Source: Clostridia bacterium
Lineage (GTDB): Bacteria; Bacillota; Clostridia; Oscillospirales; Ruminococcaceae
Reading direction: 5' to 3'
DNA: 64,000 bases
Assembly: GCA_026001145.1 (NCBI GenBank)
Contig: BNZN01000002.1
Span: 1-64,000 of the forward strand
The position numbers and the translations under genes are program-made. Positions 16,011 to 26,627 of the stretch are shown piece by piece. Within the stretch, counting starts at the first letter, position 1, and each line of letters begins with the position of its first letter. The notes under the pieces were generated by a model. It worked only from the letters and a program-made list of their open reading frames with translations. It was not told the origin of the DNA and ran no database searches.

Positions 16011-17402
16011 ATGAACAGAAAGAAAAGTTTGCAGAAAGTTTTATGTGTTGCTCTCGCAGTAGTGAGTGTTTTTTCAACGATTACACCTATCTCTTATTCT
16101 GGCAGTTTGATTTCCTTTCCCCAGCCGAACGGTTTTTGGAGAGTTGATATAATTGGCGAAGTGTGTGTTGGTGAATTAAAAAACTTTTTGGAAGAAAAAA
16201 ACAAAGGAAAAACCGGAACCAAAAGTTTGTGGGAAGAAAACATGCTGATAGGTTTTAGCGTGAAGACCGAAGCTCATATGCTTTCTCCTTGCCCAAACAC
16301 TCTTATGGCCATTGTTCCCAAAAACGCGACAATTGGGCAGGTATATACTGAAATACCCTGGCTTAAGCAGTGGCTCTTGTGTAATAGACTGACACTGAGA
16401 TCATTTACGTATATTGACGGAGAGACAAGTAAAACAGTTGCAGCAGAAGAAGCAAATAATGTTCAACTTGGTGCTAGTCAGGATTTTGCAGCAAATGACA
16501 AAACTAGTGTGATTCAGCTTAATGTTGTAAATGCAAAGAGGATGCGCGCTAGAATCCATGAGAAAGAGAAGGCAGCAAGACTCTCTAAGCTAAGAGACAT
16601 CGCTAAACAGCCAGAATTCAAAATATTTTTTCCACCGGCGATGCCGTTACCAGAACGGCTAGCGCGAACATTAAGAATAAAAAACACAAATAACCTGCGA
16701 GAACGAAAAGTATTTTTCCCCAAAAAGTACGAAGTGCTGAACGGCATTCATGGTGTAGATTTAGACGTTTTTCTGCACTTGCTGCTATTTGCAAAAGATG
16801 TCTCTAGTGTATGTGCAATTTTGGGAGGTAGCGAGGAAACATGGCGGATATTCAAAAGTCGTCAAACGGAGGCGGTTCTACGCGAATTGGTAAGCAGTAA
16901 AAGTTTCCATTGGGAGCGTCTGAAAAGAACGTGTAACACAGGGTTCTCGGTGTTGCAGCAAATCATTGCTAATAGACGGTCTGCTTTGTGCTGCTCTACG
17001 CCAAACTTTTCGCCTTACTTTTGGTTTCTCGATGCAGTGAGTCACGCGCTCGTATTACTTCAAAATATAGGCGAAAATCTGAATTGTATGCCTTGGCCAA
17101 CCGATGAGGAACAGCTAGAAAATGTGGCTATGATTGGCGAAAAGTGTATACCAGTCACCTGGGCAAAACGGTTGTTGCTTAACTGCACACAGAATCTCGG
17201 TGTGCAACTAGTGGGCGCTGCCGTTACTCAAAAACTAGAAACGGATGCTAAAACGGTTGCAGAACAAAGCAATGAGCCCCCTTTTGCTACTTGTCTTTGC
17301 GTCAACCATTTCCCGCATGATGATGATCATACAATCGAACAAATTATAACTTTGTTGTTCTATTACTTGTATACAATCATGCGTATAATTTGGCAGGCTT
17401 AA
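16011..17402 (+). CDS. Large secreted protein of unknown function
   Basis: A 463-residue protein with an N-terminal signal peptide (KKSLQKVLCVALAVVSVFS). The first 120 mature residues carry SLWEENMLIGFS and AIVPKNATIGQVYTEIPW, which match the broken gene at 40908-41638 (SVWEENVALGF, VVVPKDDTIWEAFTQIP), so the two are paralogues with a shared N-terminal domain. The remainder is helical with scattered cysteines. The C-terminus ends in a hydrophobic segment (IITLLFYYLYTIMRIIW) that could anchor it. GGGAGAGG lies 8 bases before the ATG. The promoter and leader are of the shared secreted type. No known domain recognised. Confidence 0.7.
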   Translation: MNRKKSLQKVLCVALAVVSVFSTITPISYSGSLISFPQPNGFWRVDIIGEVCVGELKNFLEEKNKGKTGTKSLWEENMLIGFSVKTEAHMLSPCPNTLMAIVPKNATIGQVYTEIPWLKQWLLCNRLTLRSFTYIDGETSKTVAAEEANNVQLGASQDFAANDKTSVIQLNVVNAKRMRARIHEKEKAARLSKLRDIAKQPEFKIFFPPAMPLPERLARTLRIKNTNNLRERKVFFPKKYEVLNGIHGVDLDVFLHLLLFAKDVSSVCAILGGSEETWRIFKSRQTEAVLRELVSSKSFHWERLKRTCNTGFSVLQQIIANRRSALCCSTPNFSPYFWFLDAVSHALVLLQNIGENLNCMPWPTDEEQLENVAMIGEKCIPVTWAKRLLLNCTQNLGVQLVGAAVTQKLETDAKTVAEQSNEPPFATCLCVNHFPHDDDHTIEQIITLLFYYLYTIMRIIWQA

Positions 17403-17629
17403 TTATTATGGATGGATTTGTAGCAATTTTAATTTTTAAAGGGTCAAGGCTAGAACAGCGGATTTTTTCTAATAATCTTGAGTAACAAACAATACATACC
17501 TTGACCTCTGTGATTAAGTCTTATTTTGGGATTTTTTGGGTGACAGATTCTTAATAAACGCAATTTGACGGCATATTATGGGGGTTGAAAAATTTTTCGA
17601 AAGTAGCTGATTTTTTGTGCGTTGGGGTA
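17403..17629. other. Gap upstream of the rRNA promoter
   Basis: No gene. An inverted repeat GGTCAAGG (about 17441) / CCTTGACC (about 17500) spans some 48 bases; its role is not clear. Confidence 0.4.
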
Positions 17630-17658
17630 TTGACAAAGTAAGAATAAGGTGCTAAAAT
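17630..17658 (+). promoter_or_regulatory. rRNA promoter
   Basis: TTGACA (17630-17635), 17 bases, TAAAAT (17653-17658). A GCCCTT...AAGGGC leader hairpin follows at 17668-17684. Confidence 0.8.
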
Positions 17659-17694
17659 AACGAAGTCGCCCTTGTGAGAAGGGCGTGTACATTG

Positions 17695-17711
17695 AAAATT
17701 GAACAGCTAAG
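17695..17711 (+). other. 5' arm of the 16S processing stem
   Basis: AAAATTGAACAGCTAAG pairs with CTTAGGCTGTTCAATTTT at 19354-19371 on the other side of the 16S gene, with one bulged G. Such stems flanking 16S are RNase III substrates. Confidence 0.7.
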
Positions 17712-17796
17712 AAGTGCGAAAGGCTTTAGGAAATTAACCTGAGAGATAAAAGTAATTCACGGGTAAAAAAACAACAAGCTAGCGAAGGCTTGAGAT

Positions 17797-19342
<1,546 letters not shown>

Positions 19343-19438
19343 AGTAATAAGCACTTAGGCTGTTCAATTTTGAGGGTATATGAGGGTGTTAGTTGTTTAA
19401 GTAACACTCGCGGTTTTGGTGTGGTAAAAGCGGGAAGT

Positions 19439-19515
<77 letters not shown>

Positions 19516-19563
19516 AAGATAGTAGACAGAGATTGACTTAAAATTAGCTTGAAATTAAGAAAA

Positions 19564-19617
19564 TGCCGGAAGGTTGCGAGTGGGTTTTAAACCAAGATTC
19601 GCTCAAACGTTCCGGCA
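19564..19617 (+). terminator. Possible end-of-rrn hairpin
   Basis: Perfect outer stem TGCCGGAA (19564-19571) / TTCCGGCA (19610-19617) enclosing 38 bases with partial inner pairing. No clear T-run follows, so it may be a processing or termination structure after the 16S-tRNA-Ile transcript. Confidence 0.45.
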
Positions 19618-19655
19618 ATTGTTGTTAGGGGCGTGTGTCGGAGACAGTCCGAATG

Positions 19656-19685
19656 TTGCATTTTGTTTTGGGTATATGCTATAAT
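19656..19685 (+). promoter_or_regulatory. Promoter of the permease-yajC-scfA operon
   Basis: TTGCAT (19656-19661), 18 bases, TATAAT (19680-19685), about 110 bases before the permease start. Confidence 0.65.
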
Positions 19686-19796
19686 CTTACAGCAGTGTTC
19701 AAAGAGAACATTGATTGGGGATTGTTTGGTTTTTTTGTGCGTGAAAGTTTCAAAACATCAAAGCAAAACATAATTTTAAAAAGGGGAGTTATAAGG

Positions 19797-21179
19797 ATGA
19801 GTAGCACAGAATCCAAGGGGAAACAGTTCGGGTTGTTTTCCACAATAGCTATGATAGCTGGCATAGTTATCGGTTCCGGCATTTTCTTTAAGACAGCCGA
19901 TGTTTTAAACAAAACGGGTGGCAGTGTCATGCTCGGTGTTTTGGCGTTTTGCGTAGCAGGGATAAGCATTGTGTTTGGCAGCTTGACAGTTGCAGAACTT
20001 GCAACAAGGTCAGATGGATCTGGGGGTATTATTGCCTATGCAGACACGTTTGTTGGCAAACGGTTTTCGAGTGCTGTTGGTTGGCTGAACGTTTTTATTT
20101 ATGTTCCTGCGGTTATCAGCATTGAAAGTTATGTTTGTGGAATGTTTTGCTGTCAACTGTTTGGCATCAAAGATTCGCTTACAAACAATTTTATAGTTGG
20201 AAGTGTTTGCTTTTTGTTCTTTTTCGCGATGAATCTTGTGCCTCGCTTTGGCGGCGTTTTTCAGAATGTTTCGGCAGTGCTGAAGTTCTTGCCGCTGGTC
20301 GCATTTATTATCGTTGGCATTTGGAAGGGAGATTCTTCTGCAATTCATTTTAGTGAGCTTTCCACCGCTTGCAGTTCTCTTGGATGGCTTGCAGCAGTAA
20401 GCCCAATTGCCTTTGCTTTCGAGGGTTGGCTGGTCGCCACTTCGATTTCCAGTGAAATCAAAAATCCAAAGAAAAACATTCCGTTAGCTTTTACAATTGC
20501 TCCTTTAGTGATACTTCTGACGTATGTTCTTTATTTTGTTGGAATGAGCTTCTATTTGGGGCCGCAAGAAATTTTGACCCACGGTAATGGGCATGTTCAG
20601 ATTGCTGCTGGGAAGTTTCTTGGCAAATATGGAGGCAACATCATAATGACCTTCATTATTGTGTCAGTTATGGGTGCATTAAATGGAAATATTATGGGTG
20701 CGTTGCGCTTTGTGACACCGCTTGCAGAAAAGCGTATGTTTCCCGGATCTGGTGCTTTTTTGAAAGACCGCGGGAAATTATGTGCATCAAAAGCTACTTT
20801 TGTTTTGGTTTTTGTTTTGAGTTTTGTTTTTGCTGTTGTTTCCTACTTACTTAAGTCAACCAAGACAATTGATTCTAGTTTTGATTTTACGGAATTTGCA
20901 ATTGCGTGTTGTTACTTCCTTTACATCTTTCTTTATGCGCAGGTGATAAGGCTCAAGAGAGAGGGCAAAATAAAGAGCGCTTTCCGGGGTTATGTGTGCC
21001 CCGTCATGGCAATCATAGGGGCAATGGTAATGGTTTCGGGTGGTGTCATGAGAGGGCTAGAGTTTAGGCTTCCTTTTGGCTGCTTTATGGCTTTTGCTTT
21101 GGTTATTATTGTTACCGGCGCTATTTATGGCGGCAAAGCATTGGACAAAGAGGGAGTGACCCAGAATGGCAGCAAGTAA
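19797..21179 (+). CDS. APC-family amino acid permease
   Basis: About 460 residues with some 12 membrane helices. The first helix carries the APC hallmark IAGIVIGSGIFF, where the unwound GSG segment contacts substrate; FEGWLVATSISSEIKNPKKNIP matches the family helix-6 region. It probably imports an amino acid or exchanges amino acids across the membrane; the substrate cannot be assigned. The ATG at 19797 fits the start of homologues; a longer in-frame reading back to 19635 would cross the promoter. yajC overlaps its last 14 bases. Confidence 0.87.
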   Translation: MSSTESKGKQFGLFSTIAMIAGIVIGSGIFFKTADVLNKTGGSVMLGVLAFCVAGISIVFGSLTVAELATRSDGSGGIIAYADTFVGKRFSSAVGWLNVFIYVPAVISIESYVCGMFCCQLFGIKDSLTNNFIVGSVCFLFFFAMNLVPRFGGVFQNVSAVLKFLPLVAFIIVGIWKGDSSAIHFSELSTACSSLGWLAAVSPIAFAFEGWLVATSISSEIKNPKKNIPLAFTIAPLVILLTYVLYFVGMSFYLGPQEILTHGNGHVQIAAGKFLGKYGGNIIMTFIIVSVMGALNGNIMGALRFVTPLAEKRMFPGSGAFLKDRGKLCASKATFVLVFVLSFVFAVVSYLLKSTKTIDSSFDFTEFAIACCYFLYIFLYAQVIRLKREGKIKSAFRGYVCPVMAIIGAMVMVSGGVMRGLEFRLPFGCFMAFALVIIVTGAIYGGKALDKEGVTQNGSK

Positions 21180-21591
21180 CCCAGCAGAAGCTACGCAGAC
21201 AACGCAGACGAATTCATCACAGAGTCAACCAGCGGCGCCGTCTCTTCAAACTATGCTTTTTGGCGGCCCCAATGGTATTATGCTCATTGCACTTTTGTTT
21301 GGTCTTGTGTTTGTTTGGTTCTTCGGTGGGAAGAAGCAGAAAAAGCGCGAGCAAGAAGAAATTGCAATTCGCAAAAATGTTGAAATTGGCGATGAACTTA
21401 CTACCACTGGTGGAATAGTGGGGATTGTTGTGGCAGTCAAAGATGACGTGTTTACACTTGAAACTGGCAGCGATCGCAGCAAATTGCGAATTGAAAAATG
21501 GGCAATCAAATCAAACGTCACTGCTGCGGCAAGAAGAGCAAATCAAAAAGAAATCGAAAAGAACGAACGGAAAGGAAGGCTTGCGAAATGA
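21166..21591 (+). CDS. yajC: Preprotein translocase subunit YajC
   Basis: A 141-residue single-pass membrane protein that accompanies SecDF. A 30-residue Gln/Ser/Thr-rich N-terminus precedes the membrane helix (GIMLIALLFGLVFVWFF) and the conserved GDELTTTGGIVGIVV domain, ending in a basic tail. It overlaps the permease gene upstream and its stop overlaps the scfA start (ATGA), an arrangement that favours translational coupling. YajC next to the SCIFF precursor is typical of Clostridia. Confidence 0.95.
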   Translation: MAASNPAEATQTTQTNSSQSQPAAPSLQTMLFGGPNGIMLIALLFGLVFVWFFGGKKQKKREQEEIAIRKNVEIGDELTTTGGIVGIVVAVKDDVFTLETGSDRSKLRIEKWAIKSNVTAAARRANQKEIEKNERKGRLAK

Positions 21592-21743
21592 CGCATATTA
21601 AGACTTTAATAAATAGCACAATTAATAATTGCGATAAGACTGGCTGTGGAGAGTGTCACCTTTCTTGCCAGACTGCCAGCAAGACTTCCAACGCAGTTCC
21701 AAACCAAAAATGCGAAAATGCAGAAGCGCAAAGTGGCAGATAG
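21588..21743 (+). CDS. scfA: SCIFF-type RiPP precursor peptide, altered
   Basis: A 51-residue peptide beginning MTHIKTLINSTINNC, clearly a SCIFF (six cysteines in forty-five residues) precursor by its start, CGEC motif and NQKCEN end, and by its place directly after yajC. Cysteines are at 15, 20, 23, 27 and 42. In ordinary SCIFF peptides the central block reads CKTSCTV; here it is SKTSNAV at residues 31-37. Two of the six canonical cysteines are thus Ser31 and Asn35, and the acceptor threonine is Ala36; Cys15 is extra. The usual Cys-to-Thr thioether link therefore cannot form at that site. The maturase gene is at 32630. Confidence 0.85.
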   Translation: MTHIKTLINSTINNCDKTGCGECHLSCQTASKTSNAVPNQKCENAEAQSGR

Positions 21744-21811
21744 GGCGTTGCGCAAATAACAGTAACGACTGCTCCGATTTTGTGGGGTGGTCATTGTTTA
21801 TCCGATGGCGT

Positions 21812-21840
21812 TTGCATACTTAATTCTTTTTTGCTATAAT
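21812..21840 (+). promoter_or_regulatory. Promoter of trxA
   Basis: TTGCAT (21812-21817), 17 bases, TATAAT (21835-21840), 28 bases before the GTG start of trxA. Confidence 0.75.
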
Positions 21841-21867
21841 CTTATGGTGGAAAGGGAGTGAATTATC

Positions 21868-22191
21868 GTGGAAATACTTGAGATTACTGATGTTAATTAT
21901 GAGCAGGAAGTTGCAACCTTCAACGGTCTTGTACTGCTGGATTTTTGGGCTCCCTGGTGTGGCCCTTGCAGGGCACTGACACCTATTGTGGAAGAGCTTG
22001 CGGCTGAAATAGACGAAACAAAAGAAAAAATCAAAGTTGGCAAAGTGGATGTTGACAAAAATCCGGGGTTGGCTTCACAGTTTAAGGTGATGAACATCCC
22101 GTTTGTGGCGGTTTTGAAAAATGGAGGGCTTGTCAACAGTTCGGTTGGCCTTAAAAGCAAGAAAATGTTACTTGACATGTTGAATGTTTGA
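21868..22191 (+). CDS. trxA: Thioredoxin
   Basis: A 107-residue thioredoxin that reduces protein disulfides in the cytoplasm. The active site WCGPC is at residues 30-34 after FWAP, and the cis-proline loop NIPF is present. Start is GTG with GGAGTG upstream. The last bases overlap the start of the methyltransferase gene. Confidence 0.95.
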   Translation: MEILEITDVNYEQEVATFNGLVLLDFWAPWCGPCRALTPIVEELAAEIDETKEKIKVGKVDVDKNPGLASQFKVMNIPFVAVLKNGGLVNSSVGLKSKKMLLDMLNV

Positions 22192-22894
22192 AACAGAGGA
22201 ACTGGCCGATGGTTTCAAGATATATGTATCTGAAAATCATCGGTTCGGAACGGATGCGTTTCTTCTTGCCAATTTTTCAGCTCCAAGAAACAATGAAGTT
22301 GTGCTGGATCTTTGCTCCGGTTGCGGGATTGTCGGGTTTTTACTTTTTTTAACAAAAAAACCTAAATTAATTCACACGGTCGAAATTCAAAAAGAGGCTG
22401 TGGATTTGATGAGTCTTACAGTTGCAGAGAACGAGTTGGCAAATTTTGATGTGCAGCTGGGCGACCTCAGAAATTTGAACGGTAACGCGTTCAAGGGAGG
22501 AAATGTGAATTTAATTGTCTGCAATCCACCATATAAGGCTGGGTTCACGGGGCTTTTGAGCAAAAAAGAAGATGCTGCAATCGCAAGGCATGAAGTGATG
22601 TGCACCATTGGTGACGTTTGCAAGGTGGCAAATAAGCTGTTGGGAGTTGGTGGCAGATTGTGCCTCTGCCAAAGATCAGAGCGTTTGGTAGATACCCTTG
22701 TGGCGATGAGGGCAAACAAGATCGAACCCAAAAGAATCCGGTTTGTGAGTTCCAAAATTGAAAAATCTCCTTGGCTTTTTTTGATTGAGGGTCGGCGGCT
22801 TGGAAGGCCATTTCTAAAGATTGAGCCACCGTTATTTTTGGAAGATGATTCTGGAGCGACACCAGAATTGCTCAAGATTTATGGCTTTGCATAG
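22184..22894 (+). CDS. tRNA1(Val) (adenine-37 N6)-methyltransferase-like protein
   Basis: A 236-residue class I SAM-dependent methyltransferase of the TrmN6/YabB type. The SAM site LDLCSGCGIVGFLL and the amino-adenine-binding motif NPPY (in VCNPPYKAG) are intact, as is the N-terminal HRFGTDAFLLA segment typical of the family. It should methylate an adenine in tRNA next to the anticodon; the exact tRNA target is inferred from family. It overlaps trxA by 8 bases. Confidence 0.88.
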   Translation: MFETEELADGFKIYVSENHRFGTDAFLLANFSAPRNNEVVLDLCSGCGIVGFLLFLTKKPKLIHTVEIQKEAVDLMSLTVAENELANFDVQLGDLRNLNGNAFKGGNVNLIVCNPPYKAGFTGLLSKKEDAAIARHEVMCTIGDVCKVANKLLGVGGRLCLCQRSERLVDTLVAMRANKIEPKRIRFVSSKIEKSPWLFLIEGRRLGRPFLKIEPPLFLEDDSGATPELLKIYGFA

Positions 22895-23150
22895 CGGTGT
22901 GATGGGTGGCTTGAAAAGATCAAAAACATTCAAAAAAGTGTATTTTTTGAATCGTACTATGCAACTTTTTTGGCAAGTCCTATTATTCGTACTTTTTGGG
23001 GTTTTGGTCTAAGACGAATTTTCAGTTTCGACAACGCTCACTTTGTATTGTGGGTCAAAAGTCAAAATAAAACACATTGGACTTTATCCCTCTTTTTTTG
23101 TTTCTTTTGGAACTTTTTTCAATTGGCCGTGGAAGTTGTCGGGTTAATGG
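22895..23150. other. Gap upstream of gyrB
   Basis: No gene or RNA recognised; A/T-rich sequence ending in the gyrB promoter. Confidence 0.5.
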
Positions 23151-23179
23151 TTGCAAAATGTTCGAGAAAATGATATAAT
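23151..23179 (+). promoter_or_regulatory. Promoter of gyrB
   Basis: TTGCAA (23151-23156), 17 bases, TATAAT (23174-23179). Confidence 0.75.
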
Positions 23180-23230
23180 GCATGTGACGAAACAAGATTG
23201 ACAGATACAGAGGAAGAGTGGTTTAAAGGA

Positions 23231-25159
23231 ATGAATGATGCTCCTAAAAAATATGACGAAAGTCAGATTCAGGTTCTTGAAGGACTCGAAGCGGTAAGAA
23301 AACGACCGGGGATGTATATTGGGTCAACTAGTTCCAAGGGTTTGCATCATTTGGTTTATGAAATTGTTGACAATGCAATTGACGAGGCGTTGGCAGGTTT
23401 TTGCAAAAACATAGATGTAAAGATTCTGGAAAATAACGTTATCTGTGTAACTGATGATGGCCGTGGTATCCCTGTTGGAAAGCACCCAAAACTCGGAATT
23501 CCGGCAGTTACGGTGGTTTTTACGGTTTTGCATGCTGGTGGAAAGTTTGGTGGTGGAAGTTACAAGGTCGCCGGAGGGCTGCATGGAGTTGGCTCTTCGG
23601 TGGTGAACGCGCTTTCAGAGTGGCTCAATGTCGAGGTTTGTGATGGAAAGAACATCTTTGAGCAAGGTTTTGAACGTGGTAAAGATGTGAGTGAACTCAA
23701 GATTATTGGCAGCGGAGATAAAACCTACACAAAAGTAACCTTTAAGCCGGATGGAGAAATTTTTGAAGAAGTTGAATTTGATGCGGATGTTTTGCTAAAA
23801 AGGCTTAGGGAGCAGGCATTTTTGAACGCTGGTCTGAACATTACTTTTTCGGATGAACGTTATGAAGAGCAAGAAAATAGCGAAACGTTATGTTATGAGG
23901 GTGGCCTTGCGAGTTTTGTGGAATATATCCATGAGAAGAAGGGTGCCGATTGTGTTAACGAAGATGTGATCTATTTTAAAAGCACCAAAAATGAGCAATC
24001 CGTTGAGGTGGCGTTGCAATATAACACAAGTTACAACGAATTGATCCTTTCGTTTGCAAACAACATTCACACCGCAGAGGGTGGCGTGCATGAGGTTGGA
24101 TTTAAGACTGCGTTAACACGAGTTTTCAACGATTATGCGAGAAAGTTTGGAGTGCTTAAAGAAAGTGACAAACCATTTGTCGGCGAGGATGTGCGTGAAG
24201 GTTTGACCGCAATCATCAGCGTGAAGTTGATGGATGCGCAGTTCGAAGGACAAACAAAAACAAAACTAGGCAATACAGAGCTTCGAAAAGTCGTTGATTT
24301 TTTGGTTTACGAAAAAGTATCTGAGTTTTTTGAGGAAAATCCTGCACAAACCAGAGAAATTCTTGAAAAGGCAATGAATGCAAGCAAGGCCAGGGAAGCT
24401 GCCAAAAAAGCAAGGGAACTCACAAGGCGCAAGAGTATATTGGAATCTTCTTCTTTGCCTGGCAAGCTGGCCGATTGTTCAGATCGCAACAATGAATATA
24501 CCGAAATATACATTGTGGAAGGTGATTCCGCCGGTGGTTCTGCAAAAGGCGGCAGAGACCGAACGTTTCAAGCAATCCTTCCGCTTTGGGGCAAAATGTT
24601 GAATGTTGAAAAGGCAAGGTTAGATAAGGTTTATGGCAACGAAAAACTGTTGCCTGTTATAAAAGCTTTAGGGTGCGGAGTGGGGTTTGATCTGGATATT
24701 TCAAAAATTCGCTATGGTAAGGTGATTATTATGGCGGATGCGGACGTTGACGGTTCGCACATCAGAACCCTTTTACTTACCTTCTTTTTCCGGTACATGA
24801 AGCCTGTCATCGAAGATGGTCGGGTATACATTGCGCAACCGCCGTTGTTTAAGCTTAGCCGTGGCAAAAATGTAAGATATGCCTTTTCTGACAGGCAACG
24901 GGACGAATGTATCAAAGAACTGGCTGGGGATTCCGAAGTAAAAATAGATATTCAGAGGTATAAAGGCCTCGGTGAAATGGACGCCATTCAACTTTGGGAG
25001 ACAACAATGGATCCGAAAACGCGGACTATGCTCAAAGTTCACATGGAAGACGCAGAGAAAGCGGATGAAGTTTTTACTATTTTGATGGGTGATAAGGTTG
25101 AACCCAGAAGGTTATTCATTGAACGTAATGCGCAATATGTCCAAAACCTTGATGTGTAA
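23231..25159 (+). CDS. gyrB: DNA gyrase subunit B
   Basis: The ATPase subunit of gyrase, about 642 residues. GHKL ATPase motifs are present ([29 protein letters not shown]), then the transducer domain and the TOPRIM domain with [26 protein letters not shown] and the C-terminal QRYKGLGEM. It supercoils DNA together with GyrA, which is not in the window. The ATG at 23231 matches the family start (after GAGGAAGAG); a TTG at 23198 is in frame but has no binding site. Here gyrB is not linked to dnaN, recF or dnaA. Confidence 0.96.
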   Translation: MNDAPKKYDESQIQVLEGLEAVRKRPGMYIGSTSSKGLHHLVYEIVDNAIDEALAGFCKNIDVKILENNVICVTDDGRGIPVGKHPKLGIPAVTVVFTVLHAGGKFGGGSYKVAGGLHGVGSSVVNALSEWLNVEVCDGKNIFEQGFERGKDVSELKIIGSGDKTYTKVTFKPDGEIFEEVEFDADVLLKRLREQAFLNAGLNITFSDERYEEQENSETLCYEGGLASFVEYIHEKKGADCVNEDVIYFKSTKNEQSVEVALQYNTSYNELILSFANNIHTAEGGVHEVGFKTALTRVFNDYARKFGVLKESDKPFVGEDVREGLTAIISVKLMDAQFEGQTKTKLGNTELRKVVDFLVYEKVSEFFEENPAQTREILEKAMNASKAREAAKKARELTRRKSILESSSLPGKLADCSDRNNEYTEIYIVEGDSAGGSAKGGRDRTFQAILPLWGKMLNVEKARLDKVYGNEKLLPVIKALGCGVGFDLDISKIRYGKVIIMADADVDGSHIRTLLLTFFFRYMKPVIEDGRVYIAQPPLFKLSRGKNVRYAFSDRQRDECIKELAGDSEVKIDIQRYKGLGEMDAIQLWETTMDPKTRTMLKVHMEDAEKADEVFTILMGDKVEPRRLFIERNAQYVQNLDV

Positions 25160-25232
25160 GGCTCCCAGTCTGAATTTGTTTTGAGTTTGCGTGGAAAGGG
25201 CGATGTTGCATCACAAACAGGAAGTGTCAAAG

Positions 25233-26450
25233 ATGAAAATTTTAGCAATTAACACTGGCGGTTCTTCCTTTAAGTACCAGCTTTTTGACATGGAAGCAGA
25301 ACGAGTTCTTGCAAAAGGTAACTGCGAGAACATTGGCGACGAAAAATGTTTTATTGCGCATACTCTTAAAGACATAAAAACCGGTTGCGGAAAAGAGACG
25401 ATAAAAAGACATGGGCTTAAAACCTACACAGATGCACTAAAAATGTTGGTCTTGTTGCTAACAGATAAAAAATATGGCATAATAAACGACATAGATGAAA
25501 TTGCTGCGATAGGGCATCGTGTGGTTCAAGGTGCTGACCTTTATTCTAAGCCAGTTTTAATAAATGAAGAGGTTGCATGTAATATCAAGAAACTTGCGGA
25601 TTTGGCACCGGTTCATAATTTGGCAAGCGCTTCTGTGATTAGTTGTTGCCTAGAAATATTCAGGAGGATTCCGGAGGTTGCGGTTTTCGACACGGCTTTT
25701 CACTCAACAATTCCAGATTATGCATATATGTTTGGGTTGCCATATAGATATTACGAAAAGTATAAAATCAGAAAATATGGTTTTCATGGGATTTCGCATC
25801 AATATGTGAGCCAAAAATATAGCGATCTTGTGGGTAAGAGCCTTAAAGAACTTAAGATTATCAGTTGCCATCTTGGTAACGGGTGTTCAGTTACCGCAAT
25901 TGATGGTGGCAGGTCGGTTGAGACCAGCATGGGATTCACACCGCTTGATGGTCTTTTGATGGGGACACGAAGCGGTTCACTTGATCCTTCTGTGGTAACT
26001 TATGTAATGAAAAAAGAAGGTCTTTCGAGTGAACAGATGGATGAAATTCTCAACAAAGAGTCCGGTTATTTAGGGCTCAGTGGGTTGGCGAGTGATTCCC
26101 GGGTGATTGTTGATGCGGCAATCAATGGCAATGAATTGGCAAACCTTGTTATTAAGATGCAAAGCCACCGAATTAAGAAATATATAGGGGGGTATGCCGC
26201 TGTTATGAATGGACTGGATGCGCTTCTCTTTACCGGTGGGATTGGAGAAAATTCGTATTTCACAAGAAAACTTGTGTGTGCTGATATGGACTTTTTTTCG
26301 CTGCAACTGGATAAAAAGCTGAACGCCGAAACAAACGAGGGGTGCCGACGCATATCGGAAAAAGACTCAAAAGACATTTGGATTATTCCGACAAATGAGG
26401 AGTGGATGATTGCAAAAGAAGCTAAAAACCTTTTGTCTAGAATAAGTTAA
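25233..26450 (+). CDS. ackA: Acetate kinase
   Basis: About 405 residues. It converts acetyl phosphate and ADP to acetate and ATP in fermentation. ASKHA-fold signature segments are complete: ILAINTGGSSFKYQ, FDTAFH, KYGFHGISH, SCHLGNGCSVTAI, MGTRSGSLDP and FTGGIGENS. Start ATG 25233 follows AGGAAG by about 8 bases. The usual partner pta is not adjacent. Confidence 0.96.
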   Translation: MKILAINTGGSSFKYQLFDMEAERVLAKGNCENIGDEKCFIAHTLKDIKTGCGKETIKRHGLKTYTDALKMLVLLLTDKKYGIINDIDEIAAIGHRVVQGADLYSKPVLINEEVACNIKKLADLAPVHNLASASVISCCLEIFRRIPEVAVFDTAFHSTIPDYAYMFGLPYRYYEKYKIRKYGFHGISHQYVSQKYSDLVGKSLKELKIISCHLGNGCSVTAIDGGRSVETSMGFTPLDGLLMGTRSGSLDPSVVTYVMKKEGLSSEQMDEILNKESGYLGLSGLASDSRVIVDAAINGNELANLVIKMQSHRIKKYIGGYAAVMNGLDALLFTGGIGENSYFTRKLVCADMDFFSLQLDKKLNAETNEGCRRISEKDSKDIWIIPTNEEWMIAKEAKNLLSRIS

Positions 26451-26543
26451 AAAATTTTTGAAGTAGTTTTTGTAACGTGTGGGTGGTGACAGAAAGGCAA
26501 AAGCGCTTGTTTTCAATTTTTATTAAGTTCCACCGGCACAGTG

Positions 26544-26572
26544 TTGCAAACGGAAAGAAAAAGTTGTATAAT
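26544..26572 (+). promoter_or_regulatory. Promoter of the PucR-type regulator gene
   Basis: TTGCAA (26544-26549), 17 bases, TATAAT (26567-26572). Confidence 0.7.
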
Positions 26573-26627
26573 GTAACGGAACAGTTTAAAGTAAAGGTCA
26601 GTAAGCAGAAAGAGAGGTGTATTTTTT

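Noticed and set aside
23198-23230. Longer gyrB N-terminus from TTG 23198
   Set aside because: No ribosome-binding site precedes it, and the ATG at 23231 has GAGGAAGAG upstream and gives the usual length.
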